Positions 1 to 7,048 of a DNA stretch of 18,471 bases are shown one piece after another; position 1 is the stretch's first letter; each line of letters begins with the position of its first letter. Both the position numbers and the translations under genes were made by a program. Below the pieces are notes generated by a model. That model was not told where the DNA came from. It did no database searches and worked only from the letters and a program-made list of their open reading frames with translations. The stretch comes from Candidatus Rokubacteria bacterium RIFCSPLOWO2_02_FULL_72_37 (GTDB lineage: Bacteria > Methylomirabilota > Methylomirabilia > Rokubacteriales > CSP1-6), in NCBI GenBank assembly GCA_001790315.1, contig MGCE01000013.1, positions 1-18,471 on the forward strand. Reading direction: 5' to 3'.

Positions 1-911
1 AGCAGGATCGCGAGCGCCACCGGCAACGGGGCGGCGACCACCGCCACGATGCCGAGTGCGGTGGCCGCTTCCGTCAGCACGACCGTGCGGATCACGCCGA
101 CGCGCTCGGCGAGGAGCCCGCAGACGAACTTGCCGATGGCGCCTCCGGCGAAGACGAGCGCGAGCGCCGTCCCGACGCCGGCGACCGTCGTCCCCTTCGC
201 GATCAGCACGAACGGCAGGAACGTGAGCAGCGCCGTGCGCGAGCCGTTGTCGATCATGCCGACGGCGGCCAGCGCCCGGAAGCCGCGCGGGTCGCGGATG
301 CCCCAGCCCGCGCCGCTCGCCCCGGCGCGCTCGGTGGTCGACGGCGTGCCGGCACCGAGCCGCGCGAGGATCACGAGGATCACGAGCGCCGCGGCGAGGC
401 CGAGCACGCCGTAGGCCGCCGAGGCGACCCGCCAGCCGACCGCCGCCGCGCCGAGGGCGACGGCCGCCGGCACGGCGACCTTGCCCAGGTCACCGGAGAA
501 GTTGTAGGTCCCGAGCGCCGCCCGCCGCGGCCCGGTCTCGTAGGCCTTCGACACGAGCGACGAGGACAGCGGGTGCTGGACGCCCGAGCCGAGCCCGGCG
601 GCCAGCAGCACGAGCAGCAGCGCCGGGAAAGCGCCCGCGGTCCCCGCGACGATGAATCCGCCCGCCGTCACGGCCGTGCCCGCGGCGAGCAGCCGCCGCT
701 CGCCCCACCGCTCGGCCAGGAGGCCGGCGGGGACCTGGAAGAGGGCCATGCCGCCCGTGTACACGGTCCGCATGAACCCGACCTGGACGAACGTCAGGCC
801 GAACTCGGCCGCCCAGACCGGCAGGAGGACGTAGAGGACGTCGGAGAAGCCGTCGTGAACGAAGTGCGCGCCGCAGGCGGTGCCGAGCACGGCGCGCGAT
901 CGATTCGTCAC
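1..911 (-). CDS. MFS transporter, fosmidomycin-resistance-like (3' end outside the window)
   Basis: Major facilitator superfamily inner-membrane permease; substrate unknown. I translated it from a GTG at 911 down to the window edge, giving 303 residues with no stop, so the C-terminal part is missing. Alternating hydrophobic segments resemble the first 9-10 transmembrane helices. MFS motif A is visible after helix 2 (GLLAERWGERR, residues 63-73), with a looser copy in the second half (GLLAERVG, residues 265-272). The stretch GTYNFSGDLGKV (134-145) and the opening GAHFVHDGFSD (14-24) resemble Fsr-type drug efflux members, a family-level impression only. The GTG start is chosen because it puts the conserved N-terminus at residues 10-25; no clear Shine-Dalgarno precedes it. 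It diverges from the adenosyltransferase gene with a 41-base gap. Confident as MFS, weak on substrate. Confidence 0.85.
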   Translation of the reverse strand, partial: MTNRSRAVLGTACGAHFVHDGFSDVLYVLLPVWAAEFGLTFVQVGFMRTVYTGGMALFQVPAGLLAERWGERRLLAAGTAVTAGGFIVAGTAGAFPALLLVLLAAGLGSGVQHPLSSSLVSKAYETGPRRAALGTYNFSGDLGKVAVPAAVALGAAAVGWRVASAAYGVLGLAAALVILVILARLGAGTPSTTERAGASGAGWGIRDPRGFRALAAVGMIDNGSRTALLTFLPFVLIAKGTTVAGVGTALALVFAGGAIGKFVCGLLAERVGVIRTVVLTEAATALGIVAVVAAPLPVALAIL

Positions 912-940
912 GTCGAGTAGAATACCGCAGACGGAGCGGG

Positions 941-946
941 GGAGGA
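941..946 (+). promoter_or_regulatory. Ribosome binding site of the adenosyltransferase gene
   Basis: GGAGGA lies six bases before the ATG at 953, an ideal Shine-Dalgarno spacing, and fixes the start of the adenosyltransferase. The 41-base divergent gap (912-952) also holds TAGAAT at 918-923, but no matching -35 element was found, so no promoter is called. Confidence 0.7.
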
Positions 947-952
947 CGGTCC

Positions 953-1573
953 ATGACGATCAGCATCACGCGCGTCTACACGCGCACCGGCGACCGCGGC
1001 GACACGGCGCTGGTCGGCGGCAAGCGCGTCCCGAAGGACTCGCCACGCATCGTGGCCTACGGCACCCTGGACGAGCTCAACGCCGTCGTCGGCCTCGCGC
1101 GCGTCTTCAACGCCGAGCGGCTCGCCGAGGGCGCGCACCACCGCTGGCTCGACGGCGTGCTGCGAAAGATCCAGAACCAGCTCTTCGACCTCGGCAGCGA
1201 GCTGGCGACACCCGCCGAAGCCGCGTACGCGGGGATGTTCCGCGTCGGTGAGGGCGAGGTGCGCGAGCTCGAGGCCCTGATGGACCGCTGTCAGAGGGAT
1301 CTGGCGCCGCTCAAGTCGTTCATTCTGCCGGGCGGCGGCCGCGTGCACGGGTTCCTGCACCAGGCGCGTACCGTGTGTCGCCGCGCCGAGCGCGAGATCC
1401 TCGCGCTCTCGCGCGTCGAGCCGATCGGCGAGTGGCCGCTGCGCTACGTCAACCGCCTGAGCGACACGTTCTTCGTCCTCGGCCGCTGGGTGGGCAAGCG
1501 CCTCGGGGAGCGCGAGTACCTGTGGGAACGCGGGCTCTCCGCGCACGCCCGCCCGCGCAAGAAGGGCCGGTGA
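953..1573 (+). CDS. pduO: Cob(I)alamin adenosyltransferase, PduO type
   Basis: Transfers the adenosyl group of ATP to cob(I)alamin to make adenosylcobalamin, the cofactor of enzymes such as methylmalonyl-CoA mutase; cytosolic. The 206-residue protein has the family signatures in order. These are the N-terminal ATP-binding TRTGDRGDTALVGG (10-23), PRIVAYGTLDELNA (31-44), FILPGG (123-128), ARTVCRRAER (138-147) and YVNRLSDTFFVLGR (165-178). R140, R144 and the NRLSD stretch match residues that bind ATP and corrin in this family. Length is normal (about 180-210). The start is supported by GGAGGA six bases upstream. The gene stands alone: a transporter diverges on its left and the kinase converges on its right after 18 bases. 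No cobalamin-dependent enzyme is nearby, so it is probably a general housekeeping copy (mmaB-like). The symbol denotes the family, not a propanediol-utilisation role. Confidence 0.93.
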   Translation: MTISITRVYTRTGDRGDTALVGGKRVPKDSPRIVAYGTLDELNAVVGLARVFNAERLAEGAHHRWLDGVLRKIQNQLFDLGSELATPAEAAYAGMFRVGEGEVRELEALMDRCQRDLAPLKSFILPGGGRVHGFLHQARTVCRRAEREILALSRVEPIGEWPLRYVNRLSDTFFVLGRWVGKRLGEREYLWERGLSAHARPRKKGR

Positions 1574-1591
1574 GCTCCGGGCCGCGCCGCG

Positions 1592-4500
1592 TTACGGCGA
1601 CGGCGCGTCGAGGGCGCGGCGGAGGGCCCCGAGCAGCGATTCGGGCGTGAACGGTTTCGCCAGGAGGAGGATGTCCGGGTCGAGGACGCCGTGGTTGCCG
1701 AGCGCGTCGTCGCTGTAGCCCGACATGTAGAGCACCTTGATGTGCGGTCGCAGCGCCACCAGCTGGCGCGCCAGCTCGCGGCCACTCATCCCGGGCATCA
1801 CGACGTCGGTCAGCAGGAGCTCGATCGGCGCCGTGTGCTCGCGACAGACGTGCAGGGCCTCGGCGCCGTGGGAGGCCTCGAGCACCGTGTACCCGTTCAT
1901 CTCGAGGATCTCGCGCGCCAGCTCGCGGACCTCGTCCTCGTCCTCCACGAGCAGGATCGTCTCGGAGCCGCGTGGGATCGTCGGCTCGGTTCGCTCCAGC
2001 GTGCTCACCTCGTCCACCCCCTCGGTACGCGACGGTAGATAGATCGTGAACGTCGTGCCGTGTCCGGGCTCGCTCACCGCCTGGACGTAGCCCTCGTGCT
2101 GCTTGACGATTCCGTAGACCGTCGAGAGGCCGAGCCCCGTGCCCTTTCCGGGTCCCTTGGTCGTGAAGAACGGCTCGAAGACACGGGCCAGGACCTCGGG
2201 GGTCATTCCGCTCCCGCTGTCGCTGACCGAGAGCGCCACGTGCGGGCCCCGCCGCGCGCCGGGATGCTGCCGGACGAAGGCCTCGTCGAGATCGACGCTC
2301 GCCGTCGTGATCGTGAGCTTCCCCCCCTGCGGCATCGCGTCGCGCGCGTTGACGGCGAGGTTCATCAGGACCTGCTCGAGCTGGATCGGGTCGGCCGTGG
2401 CCCGATCCGGCTCCGCGGTCGTGATGAGCGTCAGCTCGATGTCCTCGCCGAGCAGCCGCCGGAACAGCGCGGCGACGTCCTGCACGAGCGCGCTCACGCT
2501 GACGATCTTCGGCTGCAGCATCTGCTTGCGGCTGAAGGCGAGGAGCTGGCTGATCAGCGCCGCGGCCCGGCGGGTCGTCTCCCGCACGATCTCGAGGTCG
2601 CGCTGCGAGCGGTCGTCCGGCGCGATGCGCTTGCGGAGGATCTCGCAGCGGCCGTGGACGATCGTGAGCAGGTTGTTGAAGTCGTGGGCCATGCCGCCGG
2701 CGAGCCGGCCGATGGCCTCCATCTTCTGCGACTGGGTCAGCTCGGCCTTGGCCTGGGAGGCGGCCGTGTACGCCTGCTCGAGCTCCTGGAACAGCCGCGC
2801 GTTCTCGAGCGCGGTGGCAGCCTGGGACGCGAAGGCCGTGGCGATCGCGACATCCTCCTTCGAGAAGCCCGCCTCGTGACGCGTGAGGATCGTGAGGGTG
2901 CCGACGACGCGGTCACCGGTCTTGACGGGGACGCCGAGCCACGCTCGGTAGCCGAGCCGGCGCAGGCTCTCGCGGTGCGCCGGGACCACCCGCGGGTCCC
3001 GGGCGGCGTCCATGACCAGCAGCGGCTCGCCGGTCGCCGCGACGATGCCGCTCAGACTCTGGCCGATCTTGAGCTTGGCCGTCACCATCACGTCGGCCGC
3101 GTCGCCCCAGACGGCGCCGATGACGAGGTCGTCGCCCTCGACGAGGCGGAATCCGACGGATTCCGTGCCGAGCACGTGGCCACACGCACGGGCGATCGCG
3201 TCGAGGAGCGACCGCACGGGCTGGATCTTCGACAGCTCGTGGCTCACGTCGAGCAACGCCTCGAGGCGGGCCTGACGGGAGCGGAGGGCGTGCAGGAGCT
3301 GACCGTTCTTGATCGCGATCGCCGCGTGCTCGGCCAGGTCGACCAGCAGCGCCTCGTCGCGATCCGTGAACGGGCGCGGGCGGCGGCGGTCGACGTAGAG
3401 GAGTCCCTCGACCCGCTCGTCTCCCTGGATCGGGACGACCATGAGCGCCACGAGGCCGTTGGCGCGCACGAACTCGCGGTAGTCGTCGGTGATCTGCGCC
3501 TCGTCGCCGTAGTCCGCCGTGCGGAACGGGCACCCCGTGAGGAGCACCCGTCCGCCCGCGCCCCGACCGGGCTCGACGCGGAGGCGCTCCTGGCCGGTGA
3601 ACCGCGTGCCGGCACGGTGGCGGAACGACGCCGTCTGGCTGCCCGGCTCGCGCAGCATCAGGGCTGCGCCGTCGGCGTCGGCGAGCTCGCGCGCCCGCAG
3701 GGCCACGAGTTCGAGGACCGTGTCGAGCTCGAGCGAGGCGTTGATCTGACGGCTCAGTTCCGCGAAGACCCTGGCCTCGTGCCGACGGCGCTCCGTGTCC
3801 TCGAAGAGCCGCGCGTTTTCCCAGGCGAGCGCGGCGTGGTCCGCGAAGGTGTGGACCAGCCGAGATTCGTCGGCCGTGAAGACGCGGCCTGCGACGTCGC
3901 CGACCGACAGCGCGCCGATCACCACGCCCTTGACGAGCAGGGGCACGGCGAGGACGGAGCGGTAGCCGGCCTCCCCGATGTGCGCGCGAAGCGCCGGCGG
4001 CAATTCGATGCGCGAGTCGGTGAGCACGTCGGGGGTCGCGACGAGGGCGCGCTCGCGCACCGCGCGGCCCATGGCGCCCGTGCCGGCCGGGAAGACGACG
4101 TCGGGCTCGAGCCCGGCGCCCGACACGGACCGTCCCAGGAGATCGCCCGATTCCAGGTCGAGCCGGCAGAGGAGCGCCGCCCGCGCGCCGAGCAGCGCGC
4201 GGAGACTGTCGACGATGCGCTGGCCGACCTCGCCGGCGTCGAGTGACTGGGCGAAGAGGCTCCCCACGTCGCCGAGAATCTCGGCTTCCCAGCGCCGCCG
4301 CGTCGCCTCGCCGTACGCCTCGGCGTTCGCCAGCGCCAGCGAGGCCTGGCGCCCGAAGCGCTCCGCGAGCGCGATCTCTTCGCTCGAGAAGACGCGCCCC
4401 GCCTCGGCGCCGACCGAGAGGGCTCCGATCACCTGGTCGCCCACGACGAGGGGCAGGGCGAGCACGGCCCGGTAGCCGGAGCGCTCGATCCACCGGCGGA

Positions 4501-5788
4501 CCTCCGGGGTCAGGAGAATGCGCTCGTCGCCGAGGACGTCGGGCGTGCTCATCGTCCGGCGCTCGGAGACGGCGAGGCCGATCGTTCCCGTGCCACCGGG
4601 GATGATGGGCGGCTCGCCGGCCTCGGAGTCGCTCACGGCGATGGCGCGGAGCCCGCCGGTGTCCGGCAGCAGCCGGTAGAGTCCGGCCACACGACCGTTC
4701 ACGAGGGCGCACAGGCACTCGACGATCCGCGTGGTGACCTCGCCGAGATCGAGCGACTGGGTGACGAGTCGCTCGACCTCGGCCAGACTTTCGGCGGCGC
4801 GCCGCCGCCGCTCGGCGTCCTCCAGGATCTCGGCGCTGGCCAGCGCGAGCGCCGCCTGGTCGGCGAACGCTTCCGCCAGGCGCACGCGCCCCTCGTCGGG
4901 TCGCCAGCCCGTCCGCTGCTTGACCACGAGGGCGCCGAGCATCCGGTTCTTGACGACGAGCGGGACGGTGAGCGCCGCCTGGTACGCGTTGTCGCCGAAG
5001 ACGCTGCGGAGCTCCGGCGTCATCTGGATGCGCGGATCGTCCATCACATTGGTCGTCGACACCGACCGGCGCTCGCGCTCGGCGAGTCCGAGCGCGCCCA
5101 GGCCCGGCGGGATCAGCAGGCCGCGGACGAACGCAGGGGAGGCATCGCCGGCGACCGCGATCGCCCGGAACTCGCCGGAGGCCGGCTCGAGGCGAAACAG
5201 CGCACAGAGGGCGGCCTCGAAGAGCCGCCGCACCCATTCGGCGATTCCCAGCGCGATCGCGTCCACCTCGCGCGTCTCGGAGCACAGGCGACCGACCTCG
5301 GCGAGCGCCTGGGCCTCGCGACCCCGCGCCTCGCTGGTCGAGGCGAGCTCCGTGTTGCGCAAGATCACTGCGGCCTGCGCGACGCAGACGTCCAGGACGT
5401 CGGAGTCTTCGCCGGAGAAGGTGAGCGGGCGCCCGCCGTCCATCAGCAGCACGCCGAGCAGCAGGTCCTGGTGGACGATCGGTACGGCGGAGAGGTCGGG
5501 ACGGTGACACGGGCGGCGCGTCTCGGCGACCTCGCCGACGATCCCTTCGCCGTAGTGGATTCGTCTCACCGACCGATCGGCGTCCGCCTCCGGGTCCGAG
5601 GAAGCACGCCGCGTGAGCGTGCGGCTGGCCTCGTCCGCGCCCCACAGAGCGACGCGCTCCGCGCCGATCAGCTCCGCCACGGTGCGCGTGATCTCGCGGA
5701 GGACGTCGTCGGCGCCGAGCGAGGAGCAGAGCCCCCGGCTGAGACGGGCCAGGCTCCGCAGCCGGTCGACTTCGGGGGTTCCGTCCAC
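1592..5788 (-). CDS. Soluble hybrid histidine kinase with six GAF domains and a C-terminal receiver
   Basis: Two-component sensor kinase of 1398 residues, start GTG at 5788. Domain order: six GAF domains at about 15-155, 165-320, 325-490, 495-660, 663-830 and 840-1000; a HisKA dimerisation helix with phosphoacceptor H1035 in GGMAHDFNNLL; an HATPase domain at about 1125-1250 with N-box LAVNARDAM and G-box GTGLGLS; and a receiver at about 1275-1390 with phosphoacceptor D1328 in LLTDVVMPGMSG. No transmembrane segment or PAS domain is seen, so it should be cytosolic. GAF2, GAF3 and GAF4 are clearly repeated copies. The reading frame continues upstream of 5788, but that part is an arginine-rich shadow of the next gene without family resemblance. 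GTG starts eight bases after the stop of the membrane-protein gene with no Shine-Dalgarno, suggesting coupled translation. Its input signal is unknown. Confidence 0.92.
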   Translation of the reverse strand: MDGTPEVDRLRSLARLSRGLCSSLGADDVLREITRTVAELIGAERVALWGADEASRTLTRRASSDPEADADRSVRRIHYGEGIVGEVAETRRPCHRPDLSAVPIVHQDLLLGVLLMDGGRPLTFSGEDSDVLDVCVAQAAVILRNTELASTSEARGREAQALAEVGRLCSETREVDAIALGIAEWVRRLFEAALCALFRLEPASGEFRAIAVAGDASPAFVRGLLIPPGLGALGLAERERRSVSTTNVMDDPRIQMTPELRSVFGDNAYQAALTVPLVVKNRMLGALVVKQRTGWRPDEGRVRLAEAFADQAALALASAEILEDAERRRRAAESLAEVERLVTQSLDLGEVTTRIVECLCALVNGRVAGLYRLLPDTGGLRAIAVSDSEAGEPPIIPGGTGTIGLAVSERRTMSTPDVLGDERILLTPEVRRWIERSGYRAVLALPLVVGDQVIGALSVGAEAGRVFSSEEIALAERFGRQASLALANAEAYGEATRRRWEAEILGDVGSLFAQSLDAGEVGQRIVDSLRALLGARAALLCRLDLESGDLLGRSVSGAGLEPDVVFPAGTGAMGRAVRERALVATPDVLTDSRIELPPALRAHIGEAGYRSVLAVPLLVKGVVIGALSVGDVAGRVFTADESRLVHTFADHAALAWENARLFEDTERRRHEARVFAELSRQINASLELDTVLELVALRARELADADGAALMLREPGSQTASFRHRAGTRFTGQERLRVEPGRGAGGRVLLTGCPFRTADYGDEAQITDDYREFVRANGLVALMVVPIQGDERVEGLLYVDRRRPRPFTDRDEALLVDLAEHAAIAIKNGQLLHALRSRQARLEALLDVSHELSKIQPVRSLLDAIARACGHVLGTESVGFRLVEGDDLVIGAVWGDAADVMVTAKLKIGQSLSGIVAATGEPLLVMDAARDPRVVPAHRESLRRLGYRAWLGVPVKTGDRVVGTLTILTRHEAGFSKEDVAIATAFASQAATALENARLFQELEQAYTAASQAKAELTQSQKMEAIGRLAGGMAHDFNNLLTIVHGRCEILRKRIAPDDRSQRDLEIVRETTRRAAALISQLLAFSRKQMLQPKIVSVSALVQDVAALFRRLLGEDIELTLITTAEPDRATADPIQLEQVLMNLAVNARDAMPQGGKLTITTASVDLDEAFVRQHPGARRGPHVALSVSDSGSGMTPEVLARVFEPFFTTKGPGKGTGLGLSTVYGIVKQHEGYVQAVSEPGHGTTFTIYLPSRTEGVDEVSTLERTEPTIPRGSETILLVEDEDEVRELAREILEMNGYTVLEASHGAEALHVCREHTAPIELLLTDVVMPGMSGRELARQLVALRPHIKVLYMSGYSDDALGNHGVLDPDILLLAKPFTPESLLGALRRALDAPSP

Positions 5789-5796
5789 TGGCGGGC

Positions 5797-6453
5797 TCAG
5801 CGCGGCGGCTGCCGTCGGTCGCGCGGGCGCGCGCCGCCGGGGCCGACTGGATGGAGCCCGGGCCCCACCGAAAGAAACGCGGAGCCGAGCGCGCCGCCGA
5901 CGGCCGCGACCAGGAGGACGAGCGCCTCGGGCACGACAGCGCCCGGCGCGCCGCGGAAGCCGGTCCCGATCCGTGCCTCGCCGTCGAGGGGCGGCACACG
6001 CCCGAGCGCGCCGAGCTCCCGGAGGGCCGTGGCGGCCTTGACGGCGAGGCGCTCGAAGCGCTGGAGCTTGACGCCGGCTTCGGGCGGCGCCGCCGCCAGG
6101 ATCTCCGCGGCGACGGACCGGACGCCGGGCACGAGGCTGCGCAGCGCATCGAGCAACTGCTGAGGAGTGTGGCCTCGCACGGTGCGCGGCAGCGTCTCGA
6201 GCGCGCGAGCGGCCTCCTCGAAGGCCGCCAGCGCCTCGCCGAGGCGCGCGCGCGAACCCGCGTCGTCGACGGCGGCGCGACGGCGCACGGCCTCGGCCAG
6301 GCGCTCGAGCGCGGCATCGAGCGGCGTGAGCCACGCGAGGTCCACGCTCGGGGCCGGGCTGGGCGCGGGGCCTGGACCGCCCGCGCTCACCAGCGCGACG
6401 CAGGCGGCCAGGATGGCGACGACCGCGAGATGCTGGATCGTGCGCTTCGTCAT
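5797..6453 (-). CDS. Small membrane or lipoprotein with predicted periplasmic helical domain, function unknown
   Basis: I do not recognise a family. The 218-residue product begins with a basic MTKR tail and a hydrophobic segment (9-24) that contains a lipobox-like LAAC at 15-18 and, further on, a VSA-GG signal-peptidase-I-like site. A Pro-rich linker (27-36) leads to an Ala/Leu/Arg-rich, probably helical domain (about 37-150), a Gly/Pro-rich stretch, a second hydrophobic segment (about 174-195) and a basic tail. If neither cleavage occurs, the topology is two membrane spans around a periplasmic helical domain, like many sensor input modules. The ATG start overlaps the stop of the response-regulator gene as ATGA, and the kinase starts eight bases after its stop. 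This context suggests a signalling partner of the soluble kinase, which is inference. The ATGA junction and signal-like N-terminus support the start. Confidence 0.75.
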   Translation of the reverse strand: MTKRTIQHLAVVAILAACVALVSAGGPGPAPSPAPSVDLAWLTPLDAALERLAEAVRRRAAVDDAGSRARLGEALAAFEEAARALETLPRTVRGHTPQQLLDALRSLVPGVRSVAAEILAAAPPEAGVKLQRFERLAVKAATALRELGALGRVPPLDGEARIGTGFRGAPGAVVPEALVLLVAAVGGALGSAFLSVGPGLHPVGPGGARPRDRRQPPR

Positions 6454-6902
6454 TCGCTCGTCCAGGTGCGGAGGCCGAGCGCGTGAACGCGCGCGCGGGG
6501 CGCGCCCGGCCTCGCCAGCGCCTTCGCCACGACCGCCACGATACGTCGCGGGTCGTAGGGCTTGTGCACGTAGTGGAGCAGCCCGAGCTCGCGCGCTCTG
6601 CCCTCCGCTTCGGCGCCGAGGTCGGCGGAGGTCACGACGACCGGCAGCCTGTGATCGATCTGGCGGAGGCCCAGGATCAGCTCGCGGCCCGACATATCTT
6701 GAAGTCGCACGTCCACGACGGCGAGGTCGAGGGGATGCGTTCGTGCGAGGCGGAGCGCCTCGCTGCCGTGTGCGGTCGCGTGGGCGCGAAAGCGCTGATA
6801 GAGCAGGAGGCTGGCGAGGACGCTGGCCGCGTCCTCGTCGCCATCGGCGACGAGGATCGAGCGCTGCTCCTCGGGGTCTGTCGAAGCGCCGTGTGTCCGC
6901 AT
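6450..6902 (-). CDS. Single-domain response regulator (CheY/Spo0F-like receiver)
   Basis: The 150-residue protein is a lone receiver domain (about 15-130) with no output domain. Phosphoacceptor D64 sits in AVVDVRLQDMSG, the switch threonine is T91 in VVVTS, and the conserved lysine is K114 in YVHKPYD. The usual N-terminal acidic pair is altered: ADGDED has D20 followed by G21, where the second, Mg-binding acid normally lies, although D22 and E23 follow. It heads an operon with the membrane protein (ATGA overlap) and the hybrid kinase, and probably takes or relays phosphoryl groups for that kinase. A sigma-54-type promoter lies directly upstream. With the predicted transcription start near 6905, the leader would be only a few bases, and there is no alternative in-frame ATG before residue 70. 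Confidence 0.88.
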   Translation of the reverse strand: MRTHGASTDPEEQRSILVADGDEDAASVLASLLLYQRFRAHATAHGSEALRLARTHPLDLAVVDVRLQDMSGRELILGLRQIDHRLPVVVTSADLGAEAEGRARELGLLHYVHKPYDPRRIVAVVAKALARPGAPRARVHALGLRTWTSE

Positions 6903-6915
6903 GCCCAGCCGAGGA

Positions 6916-6931
6916 AGCAGCTTTGGTGCCA
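6916..6931 (-). promoter_or_regulatory. Sigma-54 (-24/-12) promoter for the response regulator-membrane protein-kinase operon
   Basis: Read on the minus strand, TGGCACCAAAGCTGCT matches the RpoN consensus TGGCACGNNNNTTGCW at 10 of 12 fixed positions and has the invariant GG-N10-GC spacing. It lies just upstream of the response regulator start at 6902 and directly downstream of the gene for an NtrC-family sigma-54 activator. Predicted transcription begins near 6905, leaving an almost leaderless message, which is the one argument against it. Confidence 0.55.
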
Positions 6932-6958
6932 GGAGCGGGATGGCCCAGGAACTGGCTG

Positions 6959-6975
6959 GAAAACATTCGGTTTTC
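6959..6975. promoter_or_regulatory. Inverted repeat, possible activator binding site
   Basis: GAAAAC-N5-GTTTTC is a perfect 6-base dyad, centred about 62 bases upstream of the predicted sigma-54 transcription start. It is AT-rich in a GC-rich setting. It could be an upstream activating site or a weak hairpin after the NtrC-family gene; no T-tract supports a terminator. Confidence 0.3.
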
Positions 6976-7018
6976 GCTTCGTGCCCTCGGGCCCCGGGGA
7001 GGAGCGCAAAGCGGCCGT

Positions 7019-7030
7019 GTCACAATTGAC
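7019..7030. promoter_or_regulatory. Inverted repeat, possible enhancer site of the NtrC-family regulator
   Basis: GTCA-CAAT-TGAC is a perfect dyad centred about 120 bases upstream of the predicted sigma-54 start, within the usual distance range of enhancers bound by NtrC-type activators. It differs in sequence from the dyad at 6959-6975, so at most one is likely to be the cognate site. Confidence 0.3.
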
Positions 7031-7048
7031 GGACCGCGGTGACGACCG

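Noticed and set aside
912..952. Divergent promoters between the MFS and adenosyltransferase genes (TAGAAT at 918-923; TATTCT on the minus strand at 919-924)
   Set aside because: No matching -35 elements were found at acceptable spacing, so only the ribosome site is reported.
1565..1583. GGCCGG...CCGGGCC hairpin between the converging adenosyltransferase and kinase genes, a possible terminator
   Set aside because: The stem has a bulge, no T-tract follows on either strand, and such short GC stems are common by chance at this base composition.
2060..4246. A 728-codon open frame on the plus strand, antisense to the kinase gene
   Set aside because: It mirrors the GAF and kinase codons in a GC-rich gene, is Arg/Glu/Asp-rich without recognisable domains, and lacks a ribosome site. 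The minus-strand frame carries clear kinase motifs.
5789..6334. A 182-residue N-terminal extension of the hybrid kinase
   Set aside because: The translation is almost pure Arg/Ala/Gly/Pro and overlaps the membrane-protein gene in another frame; the GTG at 5788 sits just before the first GAF domain.
5797..7023. Extension of the membrane-protein gene to a 408-residue product
   Set aside because: The extra N-terminal part is an Arg/Pro-rich shadow of the response regulator; the start at 6453 gives a signal-type N-terminus and an ATGA junction.
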